Source: Lytechinus variegatus
Lineage: Eukaryota; Echinodermata; Echinoidea; Temnopleuroida; Toxopneustidae
Reading direction: 5' to 3'
NCBI RefSeq assembly: GCF_018143015.1
Contig: NC_054743.1
Span: 36,335,243 to 36,399,242 of the forward strand
Length of the DNA: 64,000 bases
Part shown: in pieces, positions 47,641-60,039 of the stretch
Layout: every line of letters starts with the position of its first letter
Numbering within the stretch: position 1 is the first letter of the stretch
Position numbers and translations under genes: made by a program
The notes under the pieces: generated by a model
Told to the model about the DNA's origin: nothing
What the model saw: the letters and a program-made list of their open reading frames with translations, nothing else
The model's database searches: none

Positions 47641-48200
47641 AGACATTTTATTTGCCTATACTAGCGAAATAATCATTTATAACATTGCAATCATTATGAG
47701 TTAATAAACTGGATATGTACTGTTATGGATTTTTACCCCACTTGGCTCTCCATAGGTAATTAAACCAGTGTTTAGAATACGAGTTCACAATACGGGCCAT
47801 GATAGTCTTTATGGGGCTATGTTTATTGCCTTCTCCTTGTACGTCGGAGCCAAGAAATGAGACAAATCATGTCCTCATATATGTGTTGAAACTAAACATT
47901 AGCTCGTTGAAGGTGTGTACAATGGATAGTAAGCTCTATTGATTATTCAATAAACCTATGTAACTGTCGGCCGCTAACCCATTCTTAAAATAGTATATAG
48001 TGAATAGTGCGCACTCGATCCATTTACGGGGGGGGGGGTACAGCTAGAGCAAACTGACGCCATTATAACCTTTCTTTGTCTGTGTATTCTGCATGTTTTC
48101 TACCATAGCAAGATTTGTGGCCAGGAAAATGGCCATATGAAATTATGAACAATTTGCACCTTTTGCCATGATGTACATAACTACAAAAAGGTAGGGTTAA
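47641..48200. other. Intergenic, nothing recognised
   Basis: May include more of the LINE fragment upstream of 47640, but no protein motif was identified. A poly-G run lies near 48030. Confidence 0.35.
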
Positions 48201-48239
48201 GTGATTCGATTGTTAGAACGCACGGCGGTGCGTGCGTAT

Positions 48240-48718
48240 GCTGCATCGTGGTGTCACGGACGCCTCCCCTCATTTGCAAATGAAAAGCGTGAGAATTATG
48301 GATTCCACAATAGCGCGGCGGTAAGGGTATATCGACTAAATCATTGGCAGTCCTTGCAGTATATAGATTTATTTAGTCCATACCCTCTCATCTAATAAAA
48401 CCACAACGATGGAGTGTCTACGAGTGCGAATTACCCTTCCTGCTTCTTCGACGGGGGTAGAAAAGACTCTGTGAGCACGTGTAGTTTCAAATGCGACGCC
48501 TGTTACCATGGTAACTTGTTATTTTATGTTCTGCTCCATGCCGATGGAATAGCACGTAGAGCGACTGAGGAGGCGCCACGAAAGAAAAAGGTTCATTCTA
48601 TTCACGGGAGTTCGCTCGATGCGGTGGAAAGGCCTGGGGTTCAGAGTTTGCTCAATCAACGCATACCAAGAGCATCAAGGGTTATTTTAATCGTATGAAC
48701 TCTTTCAAGAACAGGAAG
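48240..48718 (+). promoter_or_regulatory. Promoter-like CpG-containing patch with RFX X-box; possible first exon
   Basis: This stretch is richer in CG dinucleotides than its surroundings. It contains ATTTGCAAAT (48272-48281, POU-octamer-like) and the perfect 14-base palindrome GTTACCATGGTAAC (48502-48515), the full RFX X-box consensus. A strong donor, AAG|GTAAGTAAG, lies at 48718-48719. A non-coding first exon ending at 48718 and joined to a gene further right is possible; gene C (57392) is the nearest candidate, but nothing ties them together. Confidence 0.4.
48502..48515. promoter_or_regulatory. RFX X-box palindrome
   Basis: GTTACCATGGTAAC is a perfect inverted pair of RFX half-sites. RFX factors bind this sequence, notably upstream of genes for cilia. 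Function here is inferred from sequence only. Confidence 0.5.
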
Positions 48719-50040
48719 GTAAGTAAGTTGAATATTTCTTTTGTTAAGATTTCAAAGATATGACTTAAAAGAAAGTAGGACACAGTGACAGTCTATCTAT
48801 TGGTGAATATGATTGTGTCGGACAGATAAAACAGGGACTGTGGAACGGTTTTCAAAGTGGGGGGGTTGACCATGCAAAAATCACAATCCTATGGTCATTT
48901 TTACGTTTTTATACACAGTTTTAGAAAACGGTGGGGGTTTTATCCCCCCCCCCCCCGCTTCCGCGGCTCCTTATCATCATCAGCATCATCATTAGAAACG
49001 TGAAAATAATCATTACCATCACTTTACTTCCATCATCATAATCATCATCATCATCATCGTCATCTGTTTTGAAATTCATTTCAATAGTATCTATATATAC
49101 CACCATAATTAAAGTAATTACTGGTATTCGCATTGCCTCCCCGACCATGTCTTACTCATTCTTTCTGATAAGTATTACCCTGTACCAGTAGTATTTGCAA
49201 TTGCTAATTGAGTGTCATTGTTCTCACCCTCATCTTAATTACCAAGCGCATTGTCGTTTTGAAAGTCGATTCTTCGCAAACAGAAAACGATATTCCAAAA
49301 CTAGCTAATGCCATAAGTTAAAAGATAGAGAATACGCAGAACATCATGGAGTTAAGTCTGTTTCCTTCTTATTATCAGTGTATTATTTTCAATGTATATT
49401 AACCCTCCACCTATGTAAGAAATATTTTCTGCGTATTTTCTCCTGGCATACCGTCATTTTTCTTATTGAAAAGTCGCCCTTGTATTGTAGCCTCTTGGTT
49501 TATCAGTTATCGGATGTGATCAGTTAATTTGGTCTTGTTTGTATAGTGTTTTGAAAATTAAATCACCTGCTTGAACATCCTCGTTCAACCTCTCATTTCG
49601 CATAACTTAATTTGTTTAATATCCAAGAAATAAAGAATATGCATCCATCATCAACATGATAATTTTTTGATAATCTGATATCCAGGTGATAAATAGCAAG
49701 GAGCTGTGTTGGAAGCTCCTTGTAAATAGTATACATTAATGGTAAATAAAATGATGGAAATGGTTCTATATAAGAAATTCCTGTATTCTTGGTTTGAAAA
49801 TTTGAGTGAAGAAATATAAAAGTTGGTATAAATGGCAGAGAGGAATAAGGGGAGAAGAAGGGATGTGAAATGAGGAAGACAAAGAACATAAGGTAGTGTC
49901 GATGTTTGCTTGATGGGGTGGGGAGGGGGGGGGGTACTGCTGCTGGAGGTGAAGCCGCAGAGGGGGAGGAGGAACAGAAGGGTGGTGGTACCAGGTGATG
50001 GCATGGGGTCCGGTCTCTTTATGCGACACACGACAACATA
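48719..50040. other. Intergenic with short CAT tract
   Basis: A poly-C run at about 48943-48955 and CAT triplets at about 48970-49060. Overlapping frames at 49593-50130 are low complexity and read the Pro/Ser-rich complement of a purine run. No gene is recognised. Confidence 0.45.
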
Positions 50041-50346
50041 CACTGCAAAAACACCAAAAATAGAATTGAATTCCAACACCAAGAATAGAATTAAAATCAT
50101 TTGATTCCAGACCTTGGTGTTAAATAACACCAGAAATCGGATTTATTGTAACACCAGAAAATGGTGTTGGATTATATATTAACACCAAAAATAGAATTGG
50201 ATTACAACACCAAGAGTAGAATTAAAATATTCAATTCCAGTCCTTGGTGTTCTATAACACCAACTGGTGTTTTCCGATATAGATACCGGGATGGTGTTAA
50301 TATTAACACCTATGGTGTTGAATCTAACACCCTGGTTTTTGCAGTG
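50041..50346. mobile_element. TA-flanked MITE, AACACC/GGTGTT family with internal duplication
   Basis: It begins CACTGCAAAAACACC, ends GGTTTTTGCAGTG, and is flanked by TA at 50039-50040 and 50347-50348. Inside, a unit of about 115 bases is repeated in tandem; its markers are ACACCAAGAATAGAATTAAA and ACACCAAGAGTAGAATTAAA. It shares end type, TA duplication and GGTGTT words with the 2272 family, but the unique parts differ. Confidence 0.85.
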
Positions 50347-50348
50347 TA

Positions 50349-51026
50349 CACACACAGGAAAATAAGAAAAAGATGCCACTTAGTATCCTGTATCGTGTTA
50401 GTTGTGTATAACTATTTTTTATGTTTAAAGAAAATGTAGAGGAGGAGAAAAGATGGGAGAGATGAAATAACAAAAAGGAGGGAGAGAGAGATCTACGAAA
50501 CTTGAAATTAAAATGAAGAGAACACTTGGATGGGTTAAGTCGCGCATCGGAACGTACCGTGCAAATAGAATGAGGGTCTCGGCAAACCAAACAGACAAGT
50601 GACAAAGGACTACAATTACTAAGTGTGCTTTAATTGAAAAATCTCATTAAGGAGACTTTACAATGATTTTAGCAAACACTTCTTGAATCCAAGTCACACT
50701 GCCGCATCCTGATCGAACATCATCATCAGAAGAGCCATAGATAAATAAAACATGTGCCAAATGGCCATGGTGGGGTTGATTAAAATATTTCAGAATCTTT
50801 TAGCTCGTCAAGAGCACGAATTTAAACCCAAGTTTTGATTAGGTGAATTACAAATCTTGTGTGAAAATTGAGTATTTTGTAAAACTGAAAATATTATCTT
50901 CGTTAATAGCAAAATACTTGTCTCATTGACAATAAATCTTTATCTTTTGAACATCTTCTATACGTGCCTTTGTGGTAAGATTTCCATTTAGATTTGAGTA
51001 GATTGTTTGAAAATAATTATAGAGAA
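50349..51026. other. Intergenic, nothing recognised
   Basis: AT-rich, with no supported frame or repeat. Confidence 0.4.
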
Positions 51027-51339
51027 GGGGCCGATTGCACGAAAGGGTCTTTGCAAGGACCGTCTTTCGTGTCGCCCATCTTTTACGATGCGCCCTGTGA
51101 TACGCATTTTAAATAAATCATCTCCAAACATATTTCATTCGTCCTTTAAAATTAACAGAATATTTGTTTATAAAATGATATGATATATCATGAAATTGTA
51201 TAAAATTTGATTTAAAAGAAAGCTAACAAATCTTATTCTTTATCATAAATTTCAGAAACACCCCCGCTTATAGCGTATCATAAAAGATGGGCGACACGAA
51301 AGACGGTCCTTGGAAAGACCCTTTCGTGCAATCGGCCCC
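51027..51339. mobile_element. Foldback MITE with GGGGCCGATTGCACGAAAG ends
   Basis: About 70 bases at each end are near-perfect inverted copies (51027-51098 and 51273-51339), including GACGGTCCTT and GGGCGACACGAAAGA in mirrored form. No clear target duplication. It is non-coding. High arm identity suggests a fairly recent insertion. Confidence 0.85.
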
Positions 51340-53773
51340 TGGTCTTTTACTTATTTCACTGCCATTTCTTTGATTATAAATAGGCCTCCGTTGCCGATGT
51401 ATGTGACAGAACTATACTTGGATGACGAAGAGGACAAAACGTTAATATCATTGTGTTCCTAAGTGGTCAGAACATCAAGTTGCGATTAATTGCAATACTC
51501 TCTGTAAAGAGGTCCCTATAGTCCTTCCTGGCTGCACCTTCAGTTAATTAAGGAGCTGGGGGCAAATGAGACTCTTGATGAGAGCGGGGTTATGTTTAAT
51601 CTGCATTAGTGAAACTAGAAATAGAGGGCCGGGGTTGAACAAAGCGGAAGGTGAGAAACAAAGGAGACTTGAGCAGGTCTTCTTCTCACCTCCATGTTAA
51701 GAAAGTCGATGGGATTGCCAAGAATACCGCCTCCTACTCCTTCGGCCTGGTAGGTAAATCAGACGGATGCGGTGTGGGGGAACAACCGGGCTGATACCTG
51801 CGGACGGAAGCCGAGCATCCGACAGAAGATAATTATGTGTCCAGAGCGCATCCTTTAGCAGTGCGTCTCCCATTAAACAAGGACGGTCGATACGTTGTTT
51901 CTTTCAGGGGTAGATGTTGACGTTGTGGTGTCAAAAAATTTAGGAAAGTAAGCAAACAGGGTTTTCCTTTTATCAAGATCCGGCTCTAAACCACTGTGTT
52001 AAATATTGGGACGTTGAGGGAGTTCATGTTGGTGACAAAATAAGGAAAATCCTTTATCTTGCATGGGGGTATTATAAAGTCAACTTCTCGCTCAATTGTT
52101 TAATACAAAACAAAGCCGTGAATGAAAAAAGTTTCTGTTCAGAGTGTGACGCAGAATTAGGTAACGACCGGCAGTTTGCCCCATCTCCTTTTCACTCTCC
52201 TCTGTTGCCCGATTCACTTGATAAGGGTTGGACGGCCACCCCCCCCCCTGTATGAACTCTCACATTTAATTTTTTTTGGGGGGAGCGATTGGTTAACATG
52301 AACCAACCAACGGTGATTAAATGAATAAATCCCCATCCACTTTACACGCTAAAAGTTAATATAATTGGTAGATTCACCTTGTTAAGAAAATTGTTAACCA
52401 ACCCATTTTCTCTCTGAGAATGATGTAGGCATGTAAAGGCTAAATCTATTTTCTGTGTTATCGCTGCTTGTGGTTGCAATTATGTCTCGAATCTATATTC
52501 GCAAAAGAGTGCATATAAAATGATTGCCCCCCCCCCTCGCAAATGCTGTTTGTAGCTCATGTTGACCTTGTATCCTATTGTGTATCGTTATGTTCATTGT
52601 CTATCCTAACGATTCGAATTGTAGCTATCGATCAGCAGCTCTGATTGCCCGCCGGTCGACGTCACAATTCCTCGCGATATTATCAGAGCGCGATTTAAAG
52701 GGATTATAGATGGATCTATAAATATGATTTGAAATCACATGTCGCTGGCTTACTTAGCCTAGTTTGCGTTTTTACGATGGTATTTCGTTTAAGTTATCAA
52801 AAGGTCATTGGGAATGGTTGTCCCTGGTTAGGCATTTGTTGAAATGCATGGAAATTTCATATACAGATCTTAAACCATGCTAATGCTGTTGCCGTTGTTG
52901 TTTAAATATTTTTTTGATATTCTTTTGATCAGAAAACTTCAGACAATCTATTAACGATATATTTTGACAGTGTTTCAAACTGGTGCAAATATATTTATAT
53001 AAAAAAATCATTATCATATTTGTATGTGCCCTTAACCCCCCCCCCCCATCGTTTCATCATGTTCATACTACCCTTTAATATCCAATTTGATATCATACAT
53101 GATATCAAACTCACCATCATTGCTTTCGTGTGGAAAGAATATTCATAATATTCAGTGATAGTTATTCCTGTCGTATAGACTCCCACGTTCTAGGTCATAT
53201 CTAATCAATTTAGAGTAGATCGTTTTTAGAGTTTGGGAGAATGTTCCAAATATCCTGTTTCATAATGAATCTGATATTTTCTCAGGGAGGTTGTTTACTT
53301 TCAGATCACATGTCCGTGTTCTCTCCATTGTAATTTTCACCTGCATTGCTTTCCTATATGTATTGGCTCAAACAGACATAAATCAATCAGTGAAATATTA
53401 ATGCGAAGGGCAATGCAATTCTTGTTCCACAACGATTGCAGGGGGTGACCCCTTGGTAACTGAAGAGGAAAAGGGGGTATTTGAAACTGGGAAGGGAAAA
53501 ATAAAATAATAATAATGAGAAAGGGAAGAGAAATTTCTATAGTGATAGGGGGCTACTCGTTCTTACAACTACATGTATATGATACATTTCATTGATAAAA
53601 AGAATGGCGTCACCTTTAGAGCCCCGTCCCTCTTCCCATCACACCACGGCGTCATCCCTGCACTTACGAGGAAAAGAATGTTATGAAAATCGTAGAGATG
53701 AGAGCTTTAGCTGCAGAGGCAGTTCATCGGGATGGGCGAGCAGCCGCCCGAGCTATAACATGAAAATGAATAA
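51340..53773. other. Intergenic, no gene recognised; possible regulatory DNA
   Basis: Moderate-GC patches at about 51480-51900 and 52620-52720 stand out from the AT-rich surroundings and show no open frame, so they could be cis-regulatory. The second holds CTATCGATCAGCAGCTCTGA. Poly-C runs occur near 52240, 52530 and 53037. A frame at 53592-53807 lies in another GC patch and has no recognised domain. Confidence 0.35.
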
Positions 53774-53805
53774 AGACCGACATGAAACACGTTTCAGGTC
53801 GGTCT
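53774..53805. other. Strong short hairpin
   Basis: AGACCGACATGAAAC and GTTTCAGGTCGGTCT pair at 14 of 15 positions around a 2-base spacer. It lies at the end of a 71-codon frame. It could be a structured RNA end or a remnant of a palindromic repeat. Confidence 0.5.
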
Positions 53806-56800
53806 AGTTTTCACATGTCCTTCTTCATATTCTTATCTTTTATTCTATTTTTCTTGCACTTAGAAGTATTTTATATTTGGGAACATTACAAATAGTTTTG
53901 TTATCATCTATAACGATGATCGAAATATCCTACAAAATTAATGATTTTTTATCTCAATTTAGAATTCTAGACAACAAAAATTGTTTGAATTAAAACGCTT
54001 TTACAAGTGATCCGACATAATGGTAAACTACACAAGTCTAAACAAATGTACCCAAAAAGTGATAAATTTTCCCGCAATCAGTGCATTTTCTGACAACCCA
54101 CTCATCCTTTGTCTCTTTTTTTACGCAATGCGGTATCTGCTTCGAGACCTCATACTGATGCCTTCGGAGAGGAAGCCATGTAAGAACACCATTACAAGGA
54201 TGAAACTGTCAATCATTCAAACCTTACAACACTTTACCATTGATGTAATACTTTGATCTGAAAAAAGGCCCTTCTACCGAAGATATGAAACTTCTTTGTC
54301 ATTGATGAAGATGGTGGAGGGTATATGACGGGCTCTTAGAGCCACCAAGGACCGACCCAAGAGGAAGAACCAGCGGGGAGACCCCAGGTGGCAAACGCCG
54401 GTTCCGATTGTGCTTTTAAACCGACCAGGGATTATCGGATTGCCAGTCCATACTATAGGATTGAATGCTGGTCATACCACTTTATGAGAGGATTGTACCT
54501 CTTAACATGCTTAATCGGACTAAACTCCCCAAATCCCACTCTCTTTCAGTTGTTCTATCGCCAAAGATCTCGATACTATTCTTCGAATACCCTGCAATTT
54601 ACTTTTTACTTCCTGAAGGTTTGCCCTACCCTCTTCTTCTACGACTTCTCCATCTGTCGCACTCTTCCATGGTGACCTATGTATCAATCCTTTCCTCTAT
54701 ATGCTATGTTGGAATACAGATCTACAATTTCCTGAAAAGAGCATAAAATGCCGAGGTGTTTTTTTAACAACCTTCCGCCGATTAAATCAAAGTGCAAAAC
54801 CACAATGGAAACATTCATTACCTTCCAAAAAAGATTTACATTTCATTCCTTTTCATTTCACATTAACAAAATATTAATAAACATATAACATATAGTAAAA
54901 TATGTTACAATAATCAGACTTTAGTTTGTAGAATATACATGATAGATTCTGAGCAAAAGCCAGCAACAAAAATAATGTAAACCGAGTTGAATATAAAAGT
55001 AAATCGGAGGGGCTTGCCAAAAATCAACAATAAAGATTGATACGAGGCTATACCTGCAAGCAAGTCCCTTTCTCCAAATATCTGCTACATTTAAGTCATT
55101 ACATCAATATTTTCACCGATTTCGCGTGCAAGAGGAGAGACCTTTGTTGCTCCATCGAGAAATTATTCCGTCATTACTAAGTTTTCCCAGCGACAACATG
55201 TAAAAAAAATGAATGTATGTAATAGATTGTATGTGAAAGAGTTATGTAAAATTATTTGATTCGTTATTGTTCTGTTTATATTATGAAATAAAGAAAGAAG
55301 AAGACAAATTTTTCCAAGCGAGATAATTGAGCCATTTCACTTCCTTATACCGGCTTATCCACATGCTGTAATCTGTCTCATCCACTTAACTGTTTGTTCG
55401 CTTAATACACCACCATCTTCTTTTGTTGGACATTTTGATGGCTCAAGCCCTTTCAAATGAAAATAAAGGGAAGTAAATCGAAAGCTTGTCCTTGCCATCA
55501 TGCGTAAAATTGGCTAAAAAATACTGGAAGAGTGCATAATACCAGTATCATTTTTGTGCAGGTCGTTGTCTCGTGGATGTACATTGTATTTATACAAGTC
55601 GTCCGCAACTGTGTTTCTTGTGCATGCTTTTACTTCTGCTTCTTGTCTTGTTCAGAATGTATGTGTAGGTATGTTGCAATTGATATCAATGACAATTTGG
55701 ATTGTGATACATTTTGTTTCTTTCACACAGAAAAGTAGCATCTTACGCTAATTACTGCTTGCGTATATTGGGATAGATACAAATGTTGTTTGTATATCAT
55801 TATTTCGCGATATAATAAAGCGATCAACTTTAATATTTCATTCTCATTCATTGAAGTAGAGCATGTTCATACTCCACGTCACACACCATTCAAGGGATCT
55901 GCTACATGACATCGTGGGAACAACGTATGGGGATCAATATCATTTCCAATCAAACGTATTAATATACAGTATATTTATAAATTCAAGGTTTTCTAGCGTT
56001 TGTTATTAAATAGTGAACATTACGGGGATGTATAATTTATCTCCTCTCTTTTTTCAACAGGTATTTGCCATCATCATACCCAATCCGTGTTTGCTCGATT
56101 TGGCAATCTGCTTCTTATCACACGTACTGAGCGAATCTTCCCTGCGACTCTTTGCTCCTGTGTGTGACCATGATTCGCCTCTTTCGTGTAAACTTCAAGA
56201 GAAATATCCAGCTTCTCTTTTCCTCTCCTGCCATAAATGATTGAGCATCATCACATCGTTGGAATAAAGAAGAAAGAAAAGGCATACATCGTGAGCAAAT
56301 CACTGCGTGCGGTTTAACCGACCATTCAGCGCACAGATGAACGAGCACACAATACAAACGCAAACAATAATAATTTCATTTTTTTTTCTCTCCCTCTCGC
56401 TCTCTCTTATGAATGGCGTCGCGGCCATACATCGGTTGCTGGGGTGACGAATCTTTGTGTTGGAACCCCAGATAAAAGGACCATCCATTAAGGGGGGTAA
56501 AAACACACTGTAGAACGTGGGAAAACGTTCCTGAGCAAACCTGTTGAAACATATTTCCACAAAGATGAAGGGGCTGCTTCATAATAGAAGTACACCTGTT
56601 GAATACGCCGAGATACAATGAACTTTTCTCCCCTCGCGCCGAGGCTGTGGCGAAATCGGATTCAATGTATGTTTTCGTAAATGCGACATCGAGGTATCGG
56701 CTGCAGTTATCGAAGGTCTTGCTCAGATTAGTTTACGCGGGAAAAGTACACATTTTCTTCCATTGACATCACAGACTAAATTACTTTCTTCTTTGCATCT

Positions 56801-57391
56801 GTCTTTGTGAAGCGTGGACATCATATTTTTGAAAGGAATCACATCATTAAGGCGACGCTGGAATTAGTTTCTGGACAAAACATCTTGACGCCGCACGTCA
56901 TCATATCTCCGTTGTGTTGTTTTGCATTAGTTGGATACCAAGCAGTTCTATATCGCATTTCATGACAAAGCAGGAAGTTATAGAAGAAATATTGCACTTT
57001 TGATAATTTTGGGTAGGAACTGCACCCAAAATTTATAATTTCAGCCCATCCCCGCCATTTGATGTTTTTTAAAGATCTTAAACTACCATCTTAAGCAGTC
57101 GTATTATGTGTGAATCATATGGTGATCAATAAAGGCTACACACAGCAATAAACCTCTCGTCTCATTTACGGACTCAAGACGCTGTTTGCAACTCTCCCTC
57201 TAGAACCAAACACAAAGGATTTATTTGAGTTTTAAGGAGAAGTTTAAACTAACTAAATACCGCTCTGCTCGGGGGTGTTTACATTCGCTTGGAGAAGAAC
57301 CTTCTTCAGATTGTCCGTCCGTTGAAATAATCTTTCATATTGACACAAATTCTGTTTGGTAGATCGCCATAAACTTCTTGAATAGATATTA
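53806..57391. other. Region upstream of gene C, no other gene recognised
   Basis: Frames at 54020-54746, 55532-55751 and 56013-56618 are short, overlap on both strands and lack motifs. The 5' UTR or promoter of gene C should lie toward the right end, but no TATA box or clear acceptor was fixed. Confidence 0.4.
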
Positions 57392-57952
57392 ATGGGAAGT
57401 AAGCTTATGAAGAATAAAATGGCGGGCAAATATATATTGTTCATGTACTTCATTCTGATGTCATTGCTGTGCCTTTTCGGTTACGATAGTCCTTCGGCGC
57501 AGGCGGTAGGAAATCGGCAAGAAATCACCGTCGACCCGAAGGATACGAACGCCATACGCGGAGAGCTCGCGACGCTCTACTGCACCATCGCCAACCAAGT
57601 GGGGGTGCCATCGTGGTCAAAAGACGGCGAGATCATCGCCGTCAAGCCCATCGACGACACCGGCGACGCCGGCGAGCATCGATGGGCGATCTTCGGCAAC
57701 GAGTCGGCGGGCGAGTTCAACCTCCAGATCGTAGACGTGGATGACTCGGACGCCGGTGTCTACACGTGTAATATTTCCCAGTCGTCGTTGCCTAGTGGGT
57801 ACCTGTCGTCCCAGCCCGCAGCCCTTCACGTTCTCCCGCCGCCCGAAGGTGATTTCCCAGTGTGTCTCATCAGTATTGAAGGTACTTTAGACGTCGGGGA
57901 GGCTGTCGAGTTCACCTGTGCATATAAGACAGAAAGCACGCACCAAGTTCAG
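57392..57952 (+). CDS. Gene C: Ig-superfamily membrane protein, first coding exon
   Basis: 187 codons then a consensus donor, CAG|GTGAGT, in phase 0. A leader covers about residues 13-38; M1, M6 and M10 are all possible starts. Ig domain 1 (about 42-148) has C64, W75 and D118-x-D-A-G-V-Y124-T-C126, with WAIFGNESAGEFNLQIVDV matching the equivalent stretch of genes A and B and of Kirrel-like proteins. Ig domain 2 starts with C158 and C176 and is cut by the intron after Q187, then continues in the exon at 63735. The exon is much richer in GC than the DNA around it. The gene is on the strand opposite to A and B. An adhesion or recognition role is inferred from the domain type. Confidence 0.87.
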
Positions 57953-60039
57953 GTGAGTACTCCTGAAATAAAATGTCTTGTTTAGCACCGCAAAAAGGCA
58001 CTCACTGACAAAAGGAAGCGCAATTCTATGTGGATAATGAGTTTCTTTGTAAAAAAAAAGGAAGAAAATGTGTCAATGTTTATTGAAACGTTGTTTAGAG
58101 TATACCGGCGTCGTTACTTCTGAATTGTCTGTATTTCAGAAATGGGGGGGGGGGGTGGCTCCATTTTTCTTAGCAACATGTTGAATATCAAAAAAAATAT
58201 CCAAAGTCAGGAAAAAAATGATAAATATCATATTTGCTTCCTTTTGTCACGGGTCGGCAGAATAGCTCTCTCGCATTAAAAAAAACTTTTTTTATTCACA
58301 GGATGAATTGATTGTGGTATTTCAAAGTTAAGTTCATTATATATCAGAAAAAGTGTTTCAAATAGAAGAGATGCGTCTTTGACATTTAATGTAGAATATA
58401 TCATTTTGAGGAATTCAAAAAGAAATTTTCAGCTTGCTCACAAAAGCATCCCTAATTGACTAGGAAGTAAATGCCACTAAATGCTTAACACATACGTTTT
58501 GAAATAAATTTGTCTGATATGTTTTTTTTTTCATTTGTCACACTCGCGCTTCCTTTTATTGAAATATAAACAATCTAACAATCCATCATTCAAGTAAACA
58601 ACATTGATGCTATTTGCAAACGGACAGAAAGATCTGATACATGTAATATCGATACATTTAGGTATAGGTATCGATAAAGGTATTTCTGCATACAATCTCC
58701 ACCCAGTGCCATCTCCTTCATCAATGACATCTCTTCCATCAATGACATGTAACTAATATCAGTGATCTTTATGAGTTTCTTATTACAATTACGGACTCGA
58801 AAGAGAACAATACCCACGGCGCACTCTATTCATCCCATCGTATACAGGTATTGTGTCGAAAACTCCGCCATTGTCCGTTTGTATCGTTCATCCTACACTT
58901 CTCCGAGGTTTAATATAGTTCCTCTCTCATTTGAACGTGACAGTTGAAAGGGCAACCTTCAAAATCCACTCAAATATTCATTGAAGTACAAAATTAGTAT
59001 GTGGATAATGTTTGGTTGTTTTTGTTGTTTTTACAACGTACGGATATATTTTTCCACCAGACCGGCTGGCATGAACCTTGGCTCATTGGCGCAATGAGCT
59101 AAACATTTTTTTCAGGGGGGGGCAGGTATGACGGATAGAGTAAAAGTTCTAAAAACATAAAAACGAAGCGAGCAAGCTAAACAAATTGACCTTTTCAAGA
59201 CAAACATCTGATTCTGGCTTGATATTCAGAAAATAACATATATTTCCCTTTCCATTTCCCTTTTTTCCCTTTCTCCCTTTTTCTTCGTCGCGAAACTTTT
59301 TGTATGGGGGGCATGGCCCCCAAGCCCCCCCCCCCCCCTCTATCTGTAAGTCCACGCCTTAGCTTATATATCGGAGAGGCTTTACAATTGAAAAATGATT
59401 CGTACAGATATCAAAGTTTTTATTCTCAAATTACTGCCAATCAATAGATAATCAATATTTGCTAGATCAACATTACATGCAAGGCGGATCAGAATAATAT
59501 ATGTGTGATATATCACCTTGATATTTGTCCTAACAAGAATAAATTACATATTGTATTTTCATTATTTTCATTATTATTCTTGGCAAACACTAACGATAAT
59601 GTAATGCTTCATCACTACATAATGGAAAATACGTATTTGCATATAAGCATTTAAATATGTGATGGTCTATAGCTATTGAGACAATGTTTAATTTCTCATT
59701 TCTTTAACTTTGTGTTCGCTGAATTACTTTCGAAAGGATTTATATGAAATATGTTCTCGTTTTTCTTTAAATTTGAATTTTGTTTTATTTTCCATTTAAC
59801 CATAGATAATGGTCATCGTTTATAAACACGCTGAGTATTTTTTTTCTCTGGTATATAGGTGAACATGGTGAAGGGGAAAAACAAAATTATTAATTTTCTT
59901 TTCCCAACATATAAATTTGCAACATTTGTGTTTGTGCAAAAGGGTTGAATAGAAACATATAATCGAAAGTAAGGAATTTCGATCTTGATTATGATTATGC
60001 TAGTATTTTCATTACCATGCAATCTCATGATTATCATTG

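Noticed and set aside
57617-57829. 70-codon minus-strand frame
   Set aside because: Shadow of the GC-rich gene C exon.
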